DNA from: Alcanivorax sp. 1008
GTDB lineage: Bacteria > Pseudomonadota > Gammaproteobacteria > Pseudomonadales > Alcanivoracaceae
DNA: 64,000 bases
Assembly (NCBI RefSeq): GCF_020667895.1
Contig: NZ_JAFMPS010000002.1
Span: 139,131-203,130 of the forward strand
Reading direction: 5' to 3'
Positions 17,065 through 24,532 of the stretch are shown here, in pieces (position 1 is the first letter of the stretch; the number at the start of each line of letters is the position of its first letter). Position numbers and translations under genes: made by a program. The notes under the pieces were generated by a model. It searched no databases. It was not told the DNA's origin and worked only from the letters and a program-made list of their open reading frames with translations.

Positions 17065-17721
17065 ATGACAGGGGCTGAGATAACAGGACTGGTGGCATCA
17101 ATTGTCTCCTTAATTATAGGAGGCTTCGCGATATGGCTATCAGTCACTTTCTACAGAATGTCAAACAAGACATCCCAGGAGCTCGAAAAAGCTTCGTCTA
17201 ACATTAATTCTACTGTAGACCGATTAGAGGTCCTATTCGATAAGCTCTATTCAGATACGTTCAGTATGATGAAGGACACCGTCACAGATATGCGAAATCA
17301 TGTCTGGAGAACAACTGATGAAGATACAAGCCTCGAAAAGAGCGAACTTGAGAATAGTTTTGATGCATTGAAAAAAGAACTAAATGCAAGAATAGAAAAC
17401 TTGATCGCCGATCAAGGCTCAACAAGTGACCGGCTTGAAGGTTTTGCAGAACAAGTTGAATCACTAATAAGTGAAACTATAGATAGGTCTGCCAAGGAGC
17501 AGGTAGATCGGTCGTGGGATGAGAAAGAGAGGCAGGTTCTCGCTGCCATTACCGAACATGGCGAGTTAACCGAAGACGGGATCAGGAGAGCCACTGGAAT
17601 AAACGAAGGCGAGATCCCGCATATTGTCTTCACTCTTGGTAGAGAGAAGAAGTTGGAGTGGGAAGGCGGACCAACGATGTTTAGCTCGGAAACAAAGTTT
17701 CGCCTAGGAAAAGATGCATAA
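17065..17721 (+). CDS. cassette 2: membrane-anchored coiled-coil protein with C-terminal winged-helix-like region
   Basis: A 218-residue protein. One membrane span lies near the N-terminus (about residues 8–30, VASIVSLIIGGFAIWLSVTFY region), followed by a long charged coiled coil to about residue 150. The C-terminal end (EKERQVLAAITEHGELTEDGIRRATGINEGEIPHIVF) looks like a winged helix. The layout suggests an inner-membrane protein with a cytoplasmic rod. Function unknown. The start at 17065 is chosen for the AGGGGAAG upstream; the frame is open further upstream into attC 1. The stop TAA lies within the next attC core. Confidence 0.75.
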   Translation: MTGAEITGLVASIVSLIIGGFAIWLSVTFYRMSNKTSQELEKASSNINSTVDRLEVLFDKLYSDTFSMMKDTVTDMRNHVWRTTDEDTSLEKSELENSFDALKKELNARIENLIADQGSTSDRLEGFAEQVESLISETIDRSAKEQVDRSWDEKERQVLAAITEHGELTEDGIRRATGINEGEIPHIVFTLGREKKLEWEGGPTMFSSETKFRLGKDA

Positions 17722-17773
17722 CAAGGCCACGCACAGGGACGCCTAACGGCGCCCCTGTTGGCGGCGTTATAAC
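17715..17773 (+). repeat. attC site 2
   Basis: Cores TGCATAAC (17715–17722) and GTTATAAC (17766–17773), with the compact inner stem CAGGGaCGCC–TAAC–GGCGcCCCTG. At about 59 bases it is near the minimum size for attC. TGCATAAC is the exact complement of the start of cassette 2 at 17040. Confidence 0.88.
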
Positions 17774-17796
17774 TCTCAGAGAGAGAGTAATATTTC

Positions 17797-18273
17797 ATGA
17801 AATACTCAGATAAAAGTGAAGAAGACAAAGAAAAGCTTCATAGCTTTCTGGTTGCTCAGGCAGCAAACCAGTCAAGGAACGGGCGAGAAGTATTTGAGGG
17901 AACAAGCAAGGCTATATTGCTAGCAAACACAGGCGGTGTGGCTATTGCGGTTGGCTTGCTATCTTCAAGCGCGCCCATCTCATGCGTGATATATCTAAAA
18001 TTCGCAGCTATCGTATTTTCCGTGAGCGCCGCCCTATTTCTTGCCTTCAAGTTCTATCTTTGCGTGAAAATTGGCAACTCAGTGCAAGCCGTTAAAGAAT
18101 TTCATGTTAGTGCGATCGAGGACAAGGAAGATGTTTCTGATCGGTCTATTAGAGAGATGCTTGCATCTATATCTGAGGGGCTAGATGGTAAGGATCCGAT
18201 GCTTGCATTGGGCGTTTCCCTGCTTTTATTTTTAGTTGGTGTTGTGCTTGCTGCTATAGGAATTCTCAAATGA
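17797..18273 (+). CDS. cassette 3: membrane protein of unknown function
   Basis: A 158-residue protein with a polar N-terminal 40 residues (KYSDKSEEDKEKLHSFLVAQA), two closely spaced hydrophobic spans near residues 44–62 and 66–88, a charged cytoplasmic-type stretch, and a final span near residues 138–157. The shape is that of a small membrane effector or sensor, but no family is recognised. The ATG is 30 bases after the cassette boundary, with GAGAGAGAG upstream. Unlike its neighbours, its stop codon lies 15 bases before the attC core. Confidence 0.72.
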   Translation: MKYSDKSEEDKEKLHSFLVAQAANQSRNGREVFEGTSKAILLANTGGVAIAVGLLSSSAPISCVIYLKFAAIVFSVSAALFLAFKFYLCVKIGNSVQAVKEFHVSAIEDKEDVSDRSIREMLASISEGLDGKDPMLALGVSLLLFLVGVVLAAIGILK

Positions 18274-18287
18274 CAGCGGGTGCTTAT

Positions 18288-18366
18288 AGTTATAACAAGC
18301 AGCGCCGGTGCGGGCCTTTTGGGCGCCGGACGCACCTCGTGCGCCGCTGCGCAGGTCGTTCGATGC
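18288..18366 (+). repeat. attC site 3
   Basis: Cores AGTTATAAC (18288–18296) and GTTCGATGC (18358–18366). Inner pairs are GCAGCG with CGCTGC and GGTGCG with CGCACC. The right core departs from the GTTRRRY consensus, but the following cassette ends in its exact complement, GCATCGAAC, confirming the boundary. Confidence 0.83.
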
Positions 18367-18408
18367 TTACCAAGATAAAAGAGCCTGCACATAGGGAATT
18401 TCTGATAA

Positions 18409-20970
18409 ATGGCTAATATAATCGACAACTTGACTAAATGGCTTTCAGAGCGCCCCCAGTGGCTCCAGATTGCGGCTACTCGGCTACTTCAGCAGTCTGA
18501 GCTTGATGACAAGGACGTCTCTGAGCTCGCAAACCTTTGCCAGCAGGAAGCCGACGGCAAGCTGCCCAAAACGACCTGTTCCTTTCCTGCTACCGCGTTC
18601 TCCCAGGGCGCAGCAGGCTCCCTGCGTTTGTGTTCAATCAGTGAAATCGAAGGAGTAAACGCCCTTGCTCCGAAGAAGCCACTTGAGTTCGGTAAGGGCA
18701 ATATCACGATTGTTTATGGCAACAACGGGTCAGGCAAGTCCGGTTACGTCAGACTCCTCAAACATGTATGCGGAGCCCGCGAGACGGGCACCCTCCATCG
18801 CAATGTCTATAAGCCCGGCTCTGTCGCACAGAAAGCCTGCATTTCGTTTGAGCAGGACGGCGTACCGAAGACTCATACCTGGTCTGGTCAAGGTATCTGC
18901 GATGAGCTTAATAGCGTTGATATTTTCGACACCTCGTTTGGCAAGGTCTTTGTTAGCAGCGAAGACGAGGTGAGCTACGAGCCGCCGGCTCTATCGTTCT
19001 TCAGTTCACTCATCCTCGCATGTGAAAAGGTCGCATCGGCATTAGACAACGAGGCCAACCGGCACCATTCCAAAAAGCCAAATATTCCGGCTGACAAGAA
19101 GGTAACTCCAGAAGGCATCTGGTACGAAGCCATCAGTGCCAAGACCACCACCCAGGACATCGACAAGCATTGCGCATTTAGCAGTGCTGACGATACCGAG
19201 ATGCAAACGCTGCAGCAGCGCCTTGCCGAACAGGCACCGGCAGAAAAGGCGAGGCAGCTTAGAAAGCAGAAACAGCATATCGACACTCTGGTCCAGGATG
19301 CCCAAAAGTATCTGGAACAATTATCGGACGAGAATTACCGACGGATCATTGCAGCCAAGAAGAAGTCGATCCTCAAAAAGACGGCGGCAGATACGGCGGC
19401 GCAAAAGGTGTTCTCCGGCAGCGAGCTGGAAGGCATAGGCTCCGATGTCTGGAAAGAACTTTGGGAAGCGGCCCGGAACTATTCCGTATCGGCTGCCTAT
19501 AAAGAAGCCGAATATCCGAATGTTACTAATGGTTCCTATTGTGTCCTGTGTCACCAGACCTTGTCCCAGGAGGCCCAGGAGCGGTTGGCCTCCTTTGAGA
19601 ATTTCGTGAATGGCGAAATGCAGAAAGCCGCATCCGATGCGGCCAAGGAATACGAGACCGCCAGTCAAACTATCGAGGCGCTACCGACATCGGAGGCGCT
19701 GAAGACTCGTATCGATGCGGCTGGCATTCCACAAGATGAAGTCGCCAGCCAAGTTACGCATTTCTTTGCCCAATTGCAGGCCAGAAAAGACCTGCTTCCT
19801 GAGATCGATTCCGAAGAAGCCATTCCCGATCCGCTGCTCTCACCGAAATGGATTGAAGCAGCCAGCGCCCAGTCGAAAAGCCTAGATGAACTAGCGGAAA
19901 AATATGACGAAGATGCCAAAAGTGACAATCGGGAGGAGATCAAGAAGAAGCTAAACAACTTACAGGCCAGAAGGTGGTTGTCTGAGCACCGCGCCGCCAT
20001 TGATGAAGAAGTCGCCCGGTTGAAGCTACTGAACCAAATTCAGGAAGCCAAGAAGTCGACCAACACCAAAGCCCTGTCCCTGAAGAAAGGGGAGCTGGCA
20101 GAAGCCTTGATCACGGATGCGTTCGTGCAAAGATTCAACTCGGAGCTCAAGGCCCTTGGCGCGTCTCAGGTGAAGGTCGAGCTCGTGAAGTCAAAAGTCT
20201 CCAAGGGCCGCGTCCTTCATAAGCTCCAGCTTAGAGGGGCCTCTCAGAATGGGCTCGCCGATGTCCTGAGCGAGGGAGAAAATAGGATCGTTTCCATTGC
20301 GGCATTTTTGGCCGATGTCACCGGCAAGAGCAATCAGGCCCCGTTTATTTTTGACGATCCAATATCCTCGCTAGACCAAAGCTATGAGGAGGCTGTGGTT
20401 CAAAGGCTGATCGAGTTATCTCAGGATAAACAGATCATTGTCTTTACTCACCGCCTGTCCTTGCTGGGAACAGTCCGGCATTTTGCCGAGAAAAAGACCA
20501 TCAGGACCGATGTGGTGAGCATCCGCTCTGCGGACTGGGGGACCGGAGAGCCAGCCCCCATTCCACTTTCGCAGAGCGATATTAAATCCGCCCTGAACAC
20601 ACTCATGAATCAGCGGTATCAGGATGCAAAAAAGGCGAGTGAAAATGGCGAGTTTGAACATGCCGAAATCTTGATGAAGTCGATATGTAGCGACTTCAGG
20701 ACATTGGTGGAGCGCTCTATTGAAAATGATCTGCTGTGCGGGGTGGTTCAAAGATTCCAACGACCGGTCCATACGTTGAAACTCAAGGATCTGGCCAAAT
20801 TAAAGGGCACCGATTGCAATCGCCTTGATTCGCTCATGACTAAATACTCAGGGTTTGAACACTCGCAGCCAACAGAATCACCTGTGGAGCTGCCCAAGCC
20901 AGACGATCTTTTGGCTGACATGACTTCATTGAAAACCTGGCGTGAGGATTACGCAAAGCGCACCGCATGA
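18409..20970 (+). CDS. cassette 4: AAA ATPase with zinc hook, RloC/PrrC-like defence candidate
   Basis: An 853-residue SMC/Rad50-like ATPase. Walker A is GNNGSGKSG (about 104–112), the ABC signature is LSEGEN (about 620) and Walker B is FIFDDPISSLDQ (about 646–657). The long coiled-coil middle carries a CVLC pair (C378, C381), a zinc-hook motif as in Rad50 and RloC. The C-terminal region after the ATPase has R764, E768 (R-x3-E) and H818 in KYSGFEHSQP. PrrC and RloC anticodon nucleases use an R-x3-E…H triad, so a tRNA-cutting anti-phage role is plausible but inferred. At 2.7 kb this cassette is very large. It could alternatively be a DNA-end-processing ATPase. Confidence 0.8.
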   Translation: MANIIDNLTKWLSERPQWLQIAATRLLQQSELDDKDVSELANLCQQEADGKLPKTTCSFPATAFSQGAAGSLRLCSISEIEGVNALAPKKPLEFGKGNITIVYGNNGSGKSGYVRLLKHVCGARETGTLHRNVYKPGSVAQKACISFEQDGVPKTHTWSGQGICDELNSVDIFDTSFGKVFVSSEDEVSYEPPALSFFSSLILACEKVASALDNEANRHHSKKPNIPADKKVTPEGIWYEAISAKTTTQDIDKHCAFSSADDTEMQTLQQRLAEQAPAEKARQLRKQKQHIDTLVQDAQKYLEQLSDENYRRIIAAKKKSILKKTAADTAAQKVFSGSELEGIGSDVWKELWEAARNYSVSAAYKEAEYPNVTNGSYCVLCHQTLSQEAQERLASFENFVNGEMQKAASDAAKEYETASQTIEALPTSEALKTRIDAAGIPQDEVASQVTHFFAQLQARKDLLPEIDSEEAIPDPLLSPKWIEAASAQSKSLDELAEKYDEDAKSDNREEIKKKLNNLQARRWLSEHRAAIDEEVARLKLLNQIQEAKKSTNTKALSLKKGELAEALITDAFVQRFNSELKALGASQVKVELVKSKVSKGRVLHKLQLRGASQNGLADVLSEGENRIVSIAAFLADVTGKSNQAPFIFDDPISSLDQSYEEAVVQRLIELSQDKQIIVFTHRLSLLGTVRHFAEKKTIRTDVVSIRSADWGTGEPAPIPLSQSDIKSALNTLMNQRYQDAKKASENGEFEHAEILMKSICSDFRTLVERSIENDLLCGVVQRFQRPVHTLKLKDLAKLKGTDCNRLDSLMTKYSGFEHSQPTESPVELPKPDDLLADMTSLKTWREDYAKRTA

Positions 20971-20979
20971 ATTGGATGA

Positions 20980-21068
20980 GCATCGAACAATCAAATTCGC
21001 TCGGACTGAAAAAAGCGCCGCTCCTTCGTCGCTCCGCTTTTTACAGCGGGTGATGTGAGGCGTTATGT
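20980..21068 (+). repeat. attC site 4
   Basis: Cores GCATCGAAC (20980–20988) and GTTATGT (21062–21068). Inner stems are AAAAAAGCG with CGCTTTTT and a central GCTCC/GTCGC hairpin. GCATCGAAC is the exact complement of the start of cassette 4 at 18358, 2.6 kb away. Confidence 0.87.
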
Positions 21069-21106
21069 TTCCACGCAATCACAGACATCCCAATCTATGA
21101 GCCAGA

Positions 21107-21784
21107 ATGAAATACGCAATAGTTAACGGAGAAAGGGTAGAGGCAGAGCCTGGCCGCACGGGGGAATGCCCATGCTGTGGCTCAGAGATGGTATCTCGAT
21201 GTGGCGAAGTCAAAGTCAACCATTGGGCCCATAAAAGAAAAAGAGATTGTGACACTTATTGGGAAAATGAGACGGAGTGGCACAGAGAGTGGAAGGACTA
21301 TTTTCCGGAAGAATGGCAGGAAACCGTTCTAAAAGATGAAGACACCGGAGAGCGGCACATTGCCGATGTTCGAACTGGAGATGGCTTTGTAGTTGAGTTT
21401 CAGTATTCTCACATTAAGCCGGAAGAGCAAAGATCCAGAGAACGATTCTATAAAAGAATGGTATGGGTATTAAATGGATCAAGAAGGAAAACTGATTCTA
21501 AGAGGTTCACTAAAGGCTTCGAAGATTTCCGTCGAACCGATCAAAAGGGAATATTCATTGTACCTTTTCCTGACGAAGCCTTTCATAAAGCTTGGACAAA
21601 TTCATCTGTTCCAGTTTTTTTTGAATTTGAGGAGTGCATGGGCGCAGTTTGGGGGCTTCTGCCGGGGCGGAAAAATGGATATGCGATATCCTTATGTGTG
21701 TCAAAGAGTCAATTTGTTGAATTTGCAAGAAGCGGTAAATTATTTGAGAAGTTAAAAGAAATTAGTGGGAATTCTAAAACATAA
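21107..21784 (+). CDS. cassette 5: CoiA-like nuclease with zinc-finger N-terminus
   Basis: A 225-residue protein similar in layout to the competence protein CoiA family. The N-terminus has a zinc-ribbon-like CPCCGSEMVSRCG followed by HWAHK. Next comes WHREWKDYF, then HIADVRTGDGFVVEFQYSHI, which matches the PD-(D/E)XK nuclease core of CoiA-like proteins (D…ExQ). The C-terminal third is unassigned. It probably cuts or binds nucleic acid; a role in phage or plasmid defence is inferred only from its integron setting. Its stop TAA lies within the attC core AAACATAAC. Confidence 0.75.
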   Translation: MKYAIVNGERVEAEPGRTGECPCCGSEMVSRCGEVKVNHWAHKRKRDCDTYWENETEWHREWKDYFPEEWQETVLKDEDTGERHIADVRTGDGFVVEFQYSHIKPEEQRSRERFYKRMVWVLNGSRRKTDSKRFTKGFEDFRRTDQKGIFIVPFPDEAFHKAWTNSSVPVFFEFEECMGAVWGLLPGRKNGYAISLCVSKSQFVEFARSGKLFEKLKEISGNSKT

Positions 21785-21830
21785 CAAGACGCTGAAATTC
21801 TTGATCACGCTGAGGCGTGGAGTAATTATT
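21777..21830 (+). repeat. attC site 5, degenerate right end
   Basis: The left core AAACATAAC (21777–21785) is the exact complement of the start of cassette 5 at 21062. The body ACGC…GGCGT can pair, but no good GTT core follows; GTAATTATT at 21822 is the nearest candidate. This is the last site that can be recognised with any confidence. Confidence 0.6.
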
Positions 21831-21852
21831 AATCCTATTATAGGAAGTTGTA

Positions 21853-22317
21853 ATGAAAAAAAACGTGATTTTTCTTATGAGTATATTTGTATTTTTTGCA
21901 TTAACAGCATGTGCAAGCCCCGGCCCAATGCAAACATCAACCGGCCCAATGCATACCGCTGCTTTTAGGCCGATTATACTGGACAAGGTCAATGACGGTT
22001 CGAAAGAAGTTCTTTTTAAAGAATACACAACGATGTACGACGATAAAAAGCTCCGGAAATGGGGTGTTTTCTTTATCACTGATAAAGGTGTCTACATGGC
22101 ACACTGGGTTACAAGTGGCTATGTATACGAACTTGATTACCAGTTAAAGGCCGAAGAAATATCAGAAATTTTGGATGACACTGTTATAAGGGACTTTTGG
22201 TTTGATTCGAATTTATTGGTAATCAAAGACATACGGGGTAATAAGATTGGATTTCCGCTCCGCGGGAAAATAGCAGCCAGGGCGCTTTTGCAAGGCTTTC
22301 TAGATAGTAAAAAGTAG
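21853..22317 (+). CDS. lipoprotein of unknown function
   Basis: A 154-residue lipoprotein: signal peptide MKKNVIFLMSIFVFFA followed by the lipobox LTACA, so Cys20 is the likely lipidated residue. A short repeat (GPMQTSTGPMHT) follows it. The rest has no recognised domain. It is AT-rich like the neighbouring cassettes and in the same direction, so it may be a sixth cassette whose attC has decayed; the sequence after its stop has only weak palindromes (GTAGCG…CGCTAC). Confidence 0.72.
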   Translation: MKKNVIFLMSIFVFFALTACASPGPMQTSTGPMHTAAFRPIILDKVNDGSKEVLFKEYTTMYDDKKLRKWGVFFITDKGVYMAHWVTSGYVYELDYQLKAEEISEILDDTVIRDFWFDSNLLVIKDIRGNKIGFPLRGKIAARALLQGFLDSKK

Positions 22318-22409
22318 CGCCTGTGGGCTCACGCCGCTACGCTCACCATCCTCAAAAGCACCATGAAGAATGCTAGCGTGGCTCCGTAAAGAATTACAGA
22401 AAATGCTAC

Positions 22410-22877
22410 ATGAATAGAACACAACAGGCACACAAGGAACCCGGCGTGAAATTGGAGACTCAGGTAACTGGAAATATCGGAATGTATTATGCTTGTTACA
22501 AGCTATCGTGCATGGGCTGGAATGTTATGCCAACAGCCAGAAATGCACGGGGCATTGACATAATTGCATACAACAAAAAAGGCACCGAGTTTATTGGGGT
22601 TCAAGTAAAATCACTTTCAAAGCGAAATCCAGTTCCGCTCGGAAACTCACTTGAAAAAATTATGGGTGACTTCTGGCTCATCGTAAACAATGTCGCAAAA
22701 GAGCCAAATGTTTTTGTTCTTTTACCCGAAGAGGTAAAGTCATTGGCTCATCGCGGAGAAAAAGAAGGGCGCGTATCTTACTGGCTGCAACCGACCTCTT
22801 ACGATCATCATCAATTCAAAGAGGCGTGGCATCGCATAGGACTTGGCCATGAAACCTGGGACTCCGGAAGCTCCTGA
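22410..22877 (+). CDS. PD-(D/E)XK-like protein of unknown function
   Basis: A 155-residue protein. The central part (ARNARGIDIIAYNKKG, then FIGVQVKSLSKRNP) reads like the core of small PD-(D/E)XK nuclease-fold proteins: a D in GIDII and a QVK in place of (D/E)XK. The glutamine replacement occurs in some active families, so activity is open. Two starts are possible: ATG at 22410, or GTG at 22446 with AAGGA eight bases upstream; the second gives a start just before the fold begins. It is the last gene of the AT-rich stretch after the integron, and no attC follows. Confidence 0.68.
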   Translation: MNRTQQAHKEPGVKLETQVTGNIGMYYACYKLSCMGWNVMPTARNARGIDIIAYNKKGTEFIGVQVKSLSKRNPVPLGNSLEKIMGDFWLIVNNVAKEPNVFVLLPEEVKSLAHRGEKEGRVSYWLQPTSYDHHQFKEAWHRIGLGHETWDSGSS

Positions 22878-23169
22878 TCTTCTAATTCAAGCCCCAACTT
22901 CTCTTTATTTCACGCCACATTTTCACTTGTAAGCTCTTCACCACACTGGCAAACGGCCACCCGTAGAGCACTTCTCGACACAGTGATTTTCCCTGCCAGA
23001 AAAGAGCTCATTCGACAGCGTTTCCCCGATCTATCTAGCCTCGCTTGGTTCGCCTAGGTTCATTTAGAGCCACCCATAAAGACTGGCGTCAGCAGGATTA
23101 AGGAAGGAGCAATAAGGGGAACTCGTCGTACTCGGCAGGCTCAGGGCATGTCAGCTTAAGCACCTCAAA
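22878..23169. other. 292-base stretch without a gene
   Basis: No convincing open frame, attC site, terminator or RNA structure seen. It separates the AT-rich cassette region from the core genes that follow on the minus strand. Confidence 0.5.
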
Positions 23170-23520
23170 TCAAAGCAACTCAACCCCAAACCGCCGCATC
23201 ACCACCCCAAACCCTGCAAACAACACCACCGTCATCACCACGCAAGCCAGCAACGTCGGCCAGAATCCGATCCTCGGCAACAACGCCGGAAACGCCAGAA
23301 ACATTGGCAAGGTCGGCAGTACATACCAGAAGGTGTACCAGGCGTGGTTGGCAATCTTTTCCTGCGGTTGCTGTTCCACATACAGCCAGATCAATGCCAG
23401 CACGGTGACCAGTGGCAACGCAGCGATCAGGGCGCCGAGCTTGTCACTGCGTTTGGCCACTTCGGATACGGCCACCACTACCGCAGCGGTAATGAAGTAC
23501 TTGGTCAGCAACCAACTCAC
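23170..23520 (-). CDS. DUF3147 family membrane protein
   Basis: A 116-residue membrane protein with about four hydrophobic spans. The family pattern is clear: KYFITAAVVVAVSEVAKRSDKLGALIAALPLVT and HAWYTFWYVLPTLPMFLAFP. Members are small conserved inner-membrane proteins of unknown function. It lies 46 bases downstream of the DUF6544-like gene's stop, on the opposite side of that gene from its promoter, so the order on the minus strand is DUF6544-like protein first and then this one. Confidence 0.85.
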   Translation of the reverse strand: MSWLLTKYFITAAVVVAVSEVAKRSDKLGALIAALPLVTVLALIWLYVEQQPQEKIANHAWYTFWYVLPTLPMFLAFPALLPRIGFWPTLLACVVMTVVLFAGFGVVMRRFGVELL

Positions 23521-23566
23521 GCGCTAGCCCCCTGCATGGAATAAGGAAATTCTGTCTGGCGATTGA

Positions 23567-24472
23567 TCATTGGCTCGAACCAGTATCCTCGCTGGTTAAA
23601 AAGCCATAACGGAAGTTTTCCACCTCGCCCTTCCAGACTAGCTCAAGCTGGCCATCAACCACCCAGCCCACTTCGCCGTAGCGTGGCACCTGCATGCCAT
23701 CAACCAACTCGTAGTTGCGGAATTCGCCTTGCCAGGGAGTTTTGCGATAGCCGCCATCGAACTGGCCAAAGCGGCCGTCCGTGTACATGCCGGTTATTTG
23801 TCCGGTTTCGTTGAAGCGGAACTCAACTGAGACGGTGTTGCCATTGTCGGTGAGCGAGGCGATGGCGGTGTTGTCATCCACCGCTGTCCATTGCACACCG
23901 GCCTGGGGCAGCAACGCGGTGGGATACCAAGGCGCCTCTGCCAAATAGCGATGCAAGGCACCAGAGTTCAGCTCGGCGATATTTTCTGCCTGCACTACGC
24001 TGATCGCGCCATACAGGCTGACGCGGCCAACGCCGACACCCATGTTGTAGCTATCCAGCACGGAGACATAAAAGCCGGGGCGCACTGCCACGCGGGCATT
24101 CCAGACAAAGCCCGGAGCCACTGGCACCACCCGTTGTTTGGCGGTGAAGGCTGTCCAGTCGGGGCTGCTGACGGAGGTTCTCAGGATTCCGCTTTGGCTA
24201 AGATCCACTGCACCAATCAATGGCTGGCCATCGGTTAGTGCATAGCGAAAGTAACGGGCCACGGGCGCTGGCAGGTCCGCCAGCATGGAGGATTCGTAGA
24301 CCTGATAAGGCAGGTCCGCCGCGGCGCGCAACAGGCTGTACTTCTGTTCGGCAACCCGCTTGCTCTCGGCGTGTTGCAGGAACAACAACGCCAGGGCAAA
24401 CAGCGCCGGCACGATCAATCCCGCAAGCATCCAGCGCTTGCCCCTGTTTTTACCGCCTTCTTTAGTACTCAT
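23567..24472 (-). CDS. DUF6544-like membrane-anchored protein
   Basis: A 301-residue protein with one N-terminal membrane span (about residues 14–34, after basic GGKNRGKRW). The remainder matches the DUF6544 pattern as I remember it: LPAPVARYFRYAL, GFVWNARVAV, LHRYLAEAPWYPTALLP and a final VPRYGEVGW segment. Function unknown. ATG at 24472 (with AAGGAA upstream) is preferred over an upstream TTG at 24505. On the minus strand it lies between the flavoprotein fusion gene and DUF3147, so co-transcription is likely. Confidence 0.7.
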   Translation of the reverse strand: MSTKEGGKNRGKRWMLAGLIVPALFALALLFLQHAESKRVAEQKYSLLRAAADLPYQVYESSMLADLPAPVARYFRYALTDGQPLIGAVDLSQSGILRTSVSSPDWTAFTAKQRVVPVAPGFVWNARVAVRPGFYVSVLDSYNMGVGVGRVSLYGAISVVQAENIAELNSGALHRYLAEAPWYPTALLPQAGVQWTAVDDNTAIASLTDNGNTVSVEFRFNETGQITGMYTDGRFGQFDGGYRKTPWQGEFRNYELVDGMQVPRYGEVGWVVDGQLELVWKGEVENFRYGFLTSEDTGSSQ

Positions 24473-24532
24473 GCTGGCCACGTTCCTTAATCTGAAATTC
24501 TGCAAAGCGCCCTGCTATCCGAATGGCCTGCT

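Larger units (their letters stand above)
16606..21830 (+). mobile_element. integron cassette array of five cassettes, no integrase in window
   Basis: Five genes in the same direction, each followed by a palindromic attC-type site. Boundaries (G|TT) lie at 16605, 17040, 17766, 18358 and 21062, with a less clear one near 21822. Each cassette starts with its own core variant and ends with the exact reverse complement: GTTATGTGC/GCACATAAC, GTTATGCA/TGCATAAC, GTTATAACT/AGTTATAAC, GTTCGATGC/GCATCGAAC, GTTATGTTT/AAACATAAC. This is expected only if each unit once circularised through its own attC. Base composition is visibly more AT-rich than the flanks in several cassettes. No tyrosine-recombinase integrase gene lies in the window. 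Confidence 0.88.

Noticed and set aside
22318-22409. Possible attC between the lipoprotein and the PD-(D/E)XK-like gene
   Set aside because: Only short, uneven palindromes and no matching core pair; an 8/9 match between GTAATTATT and AAGAATTAC lacks an attC body behind it.
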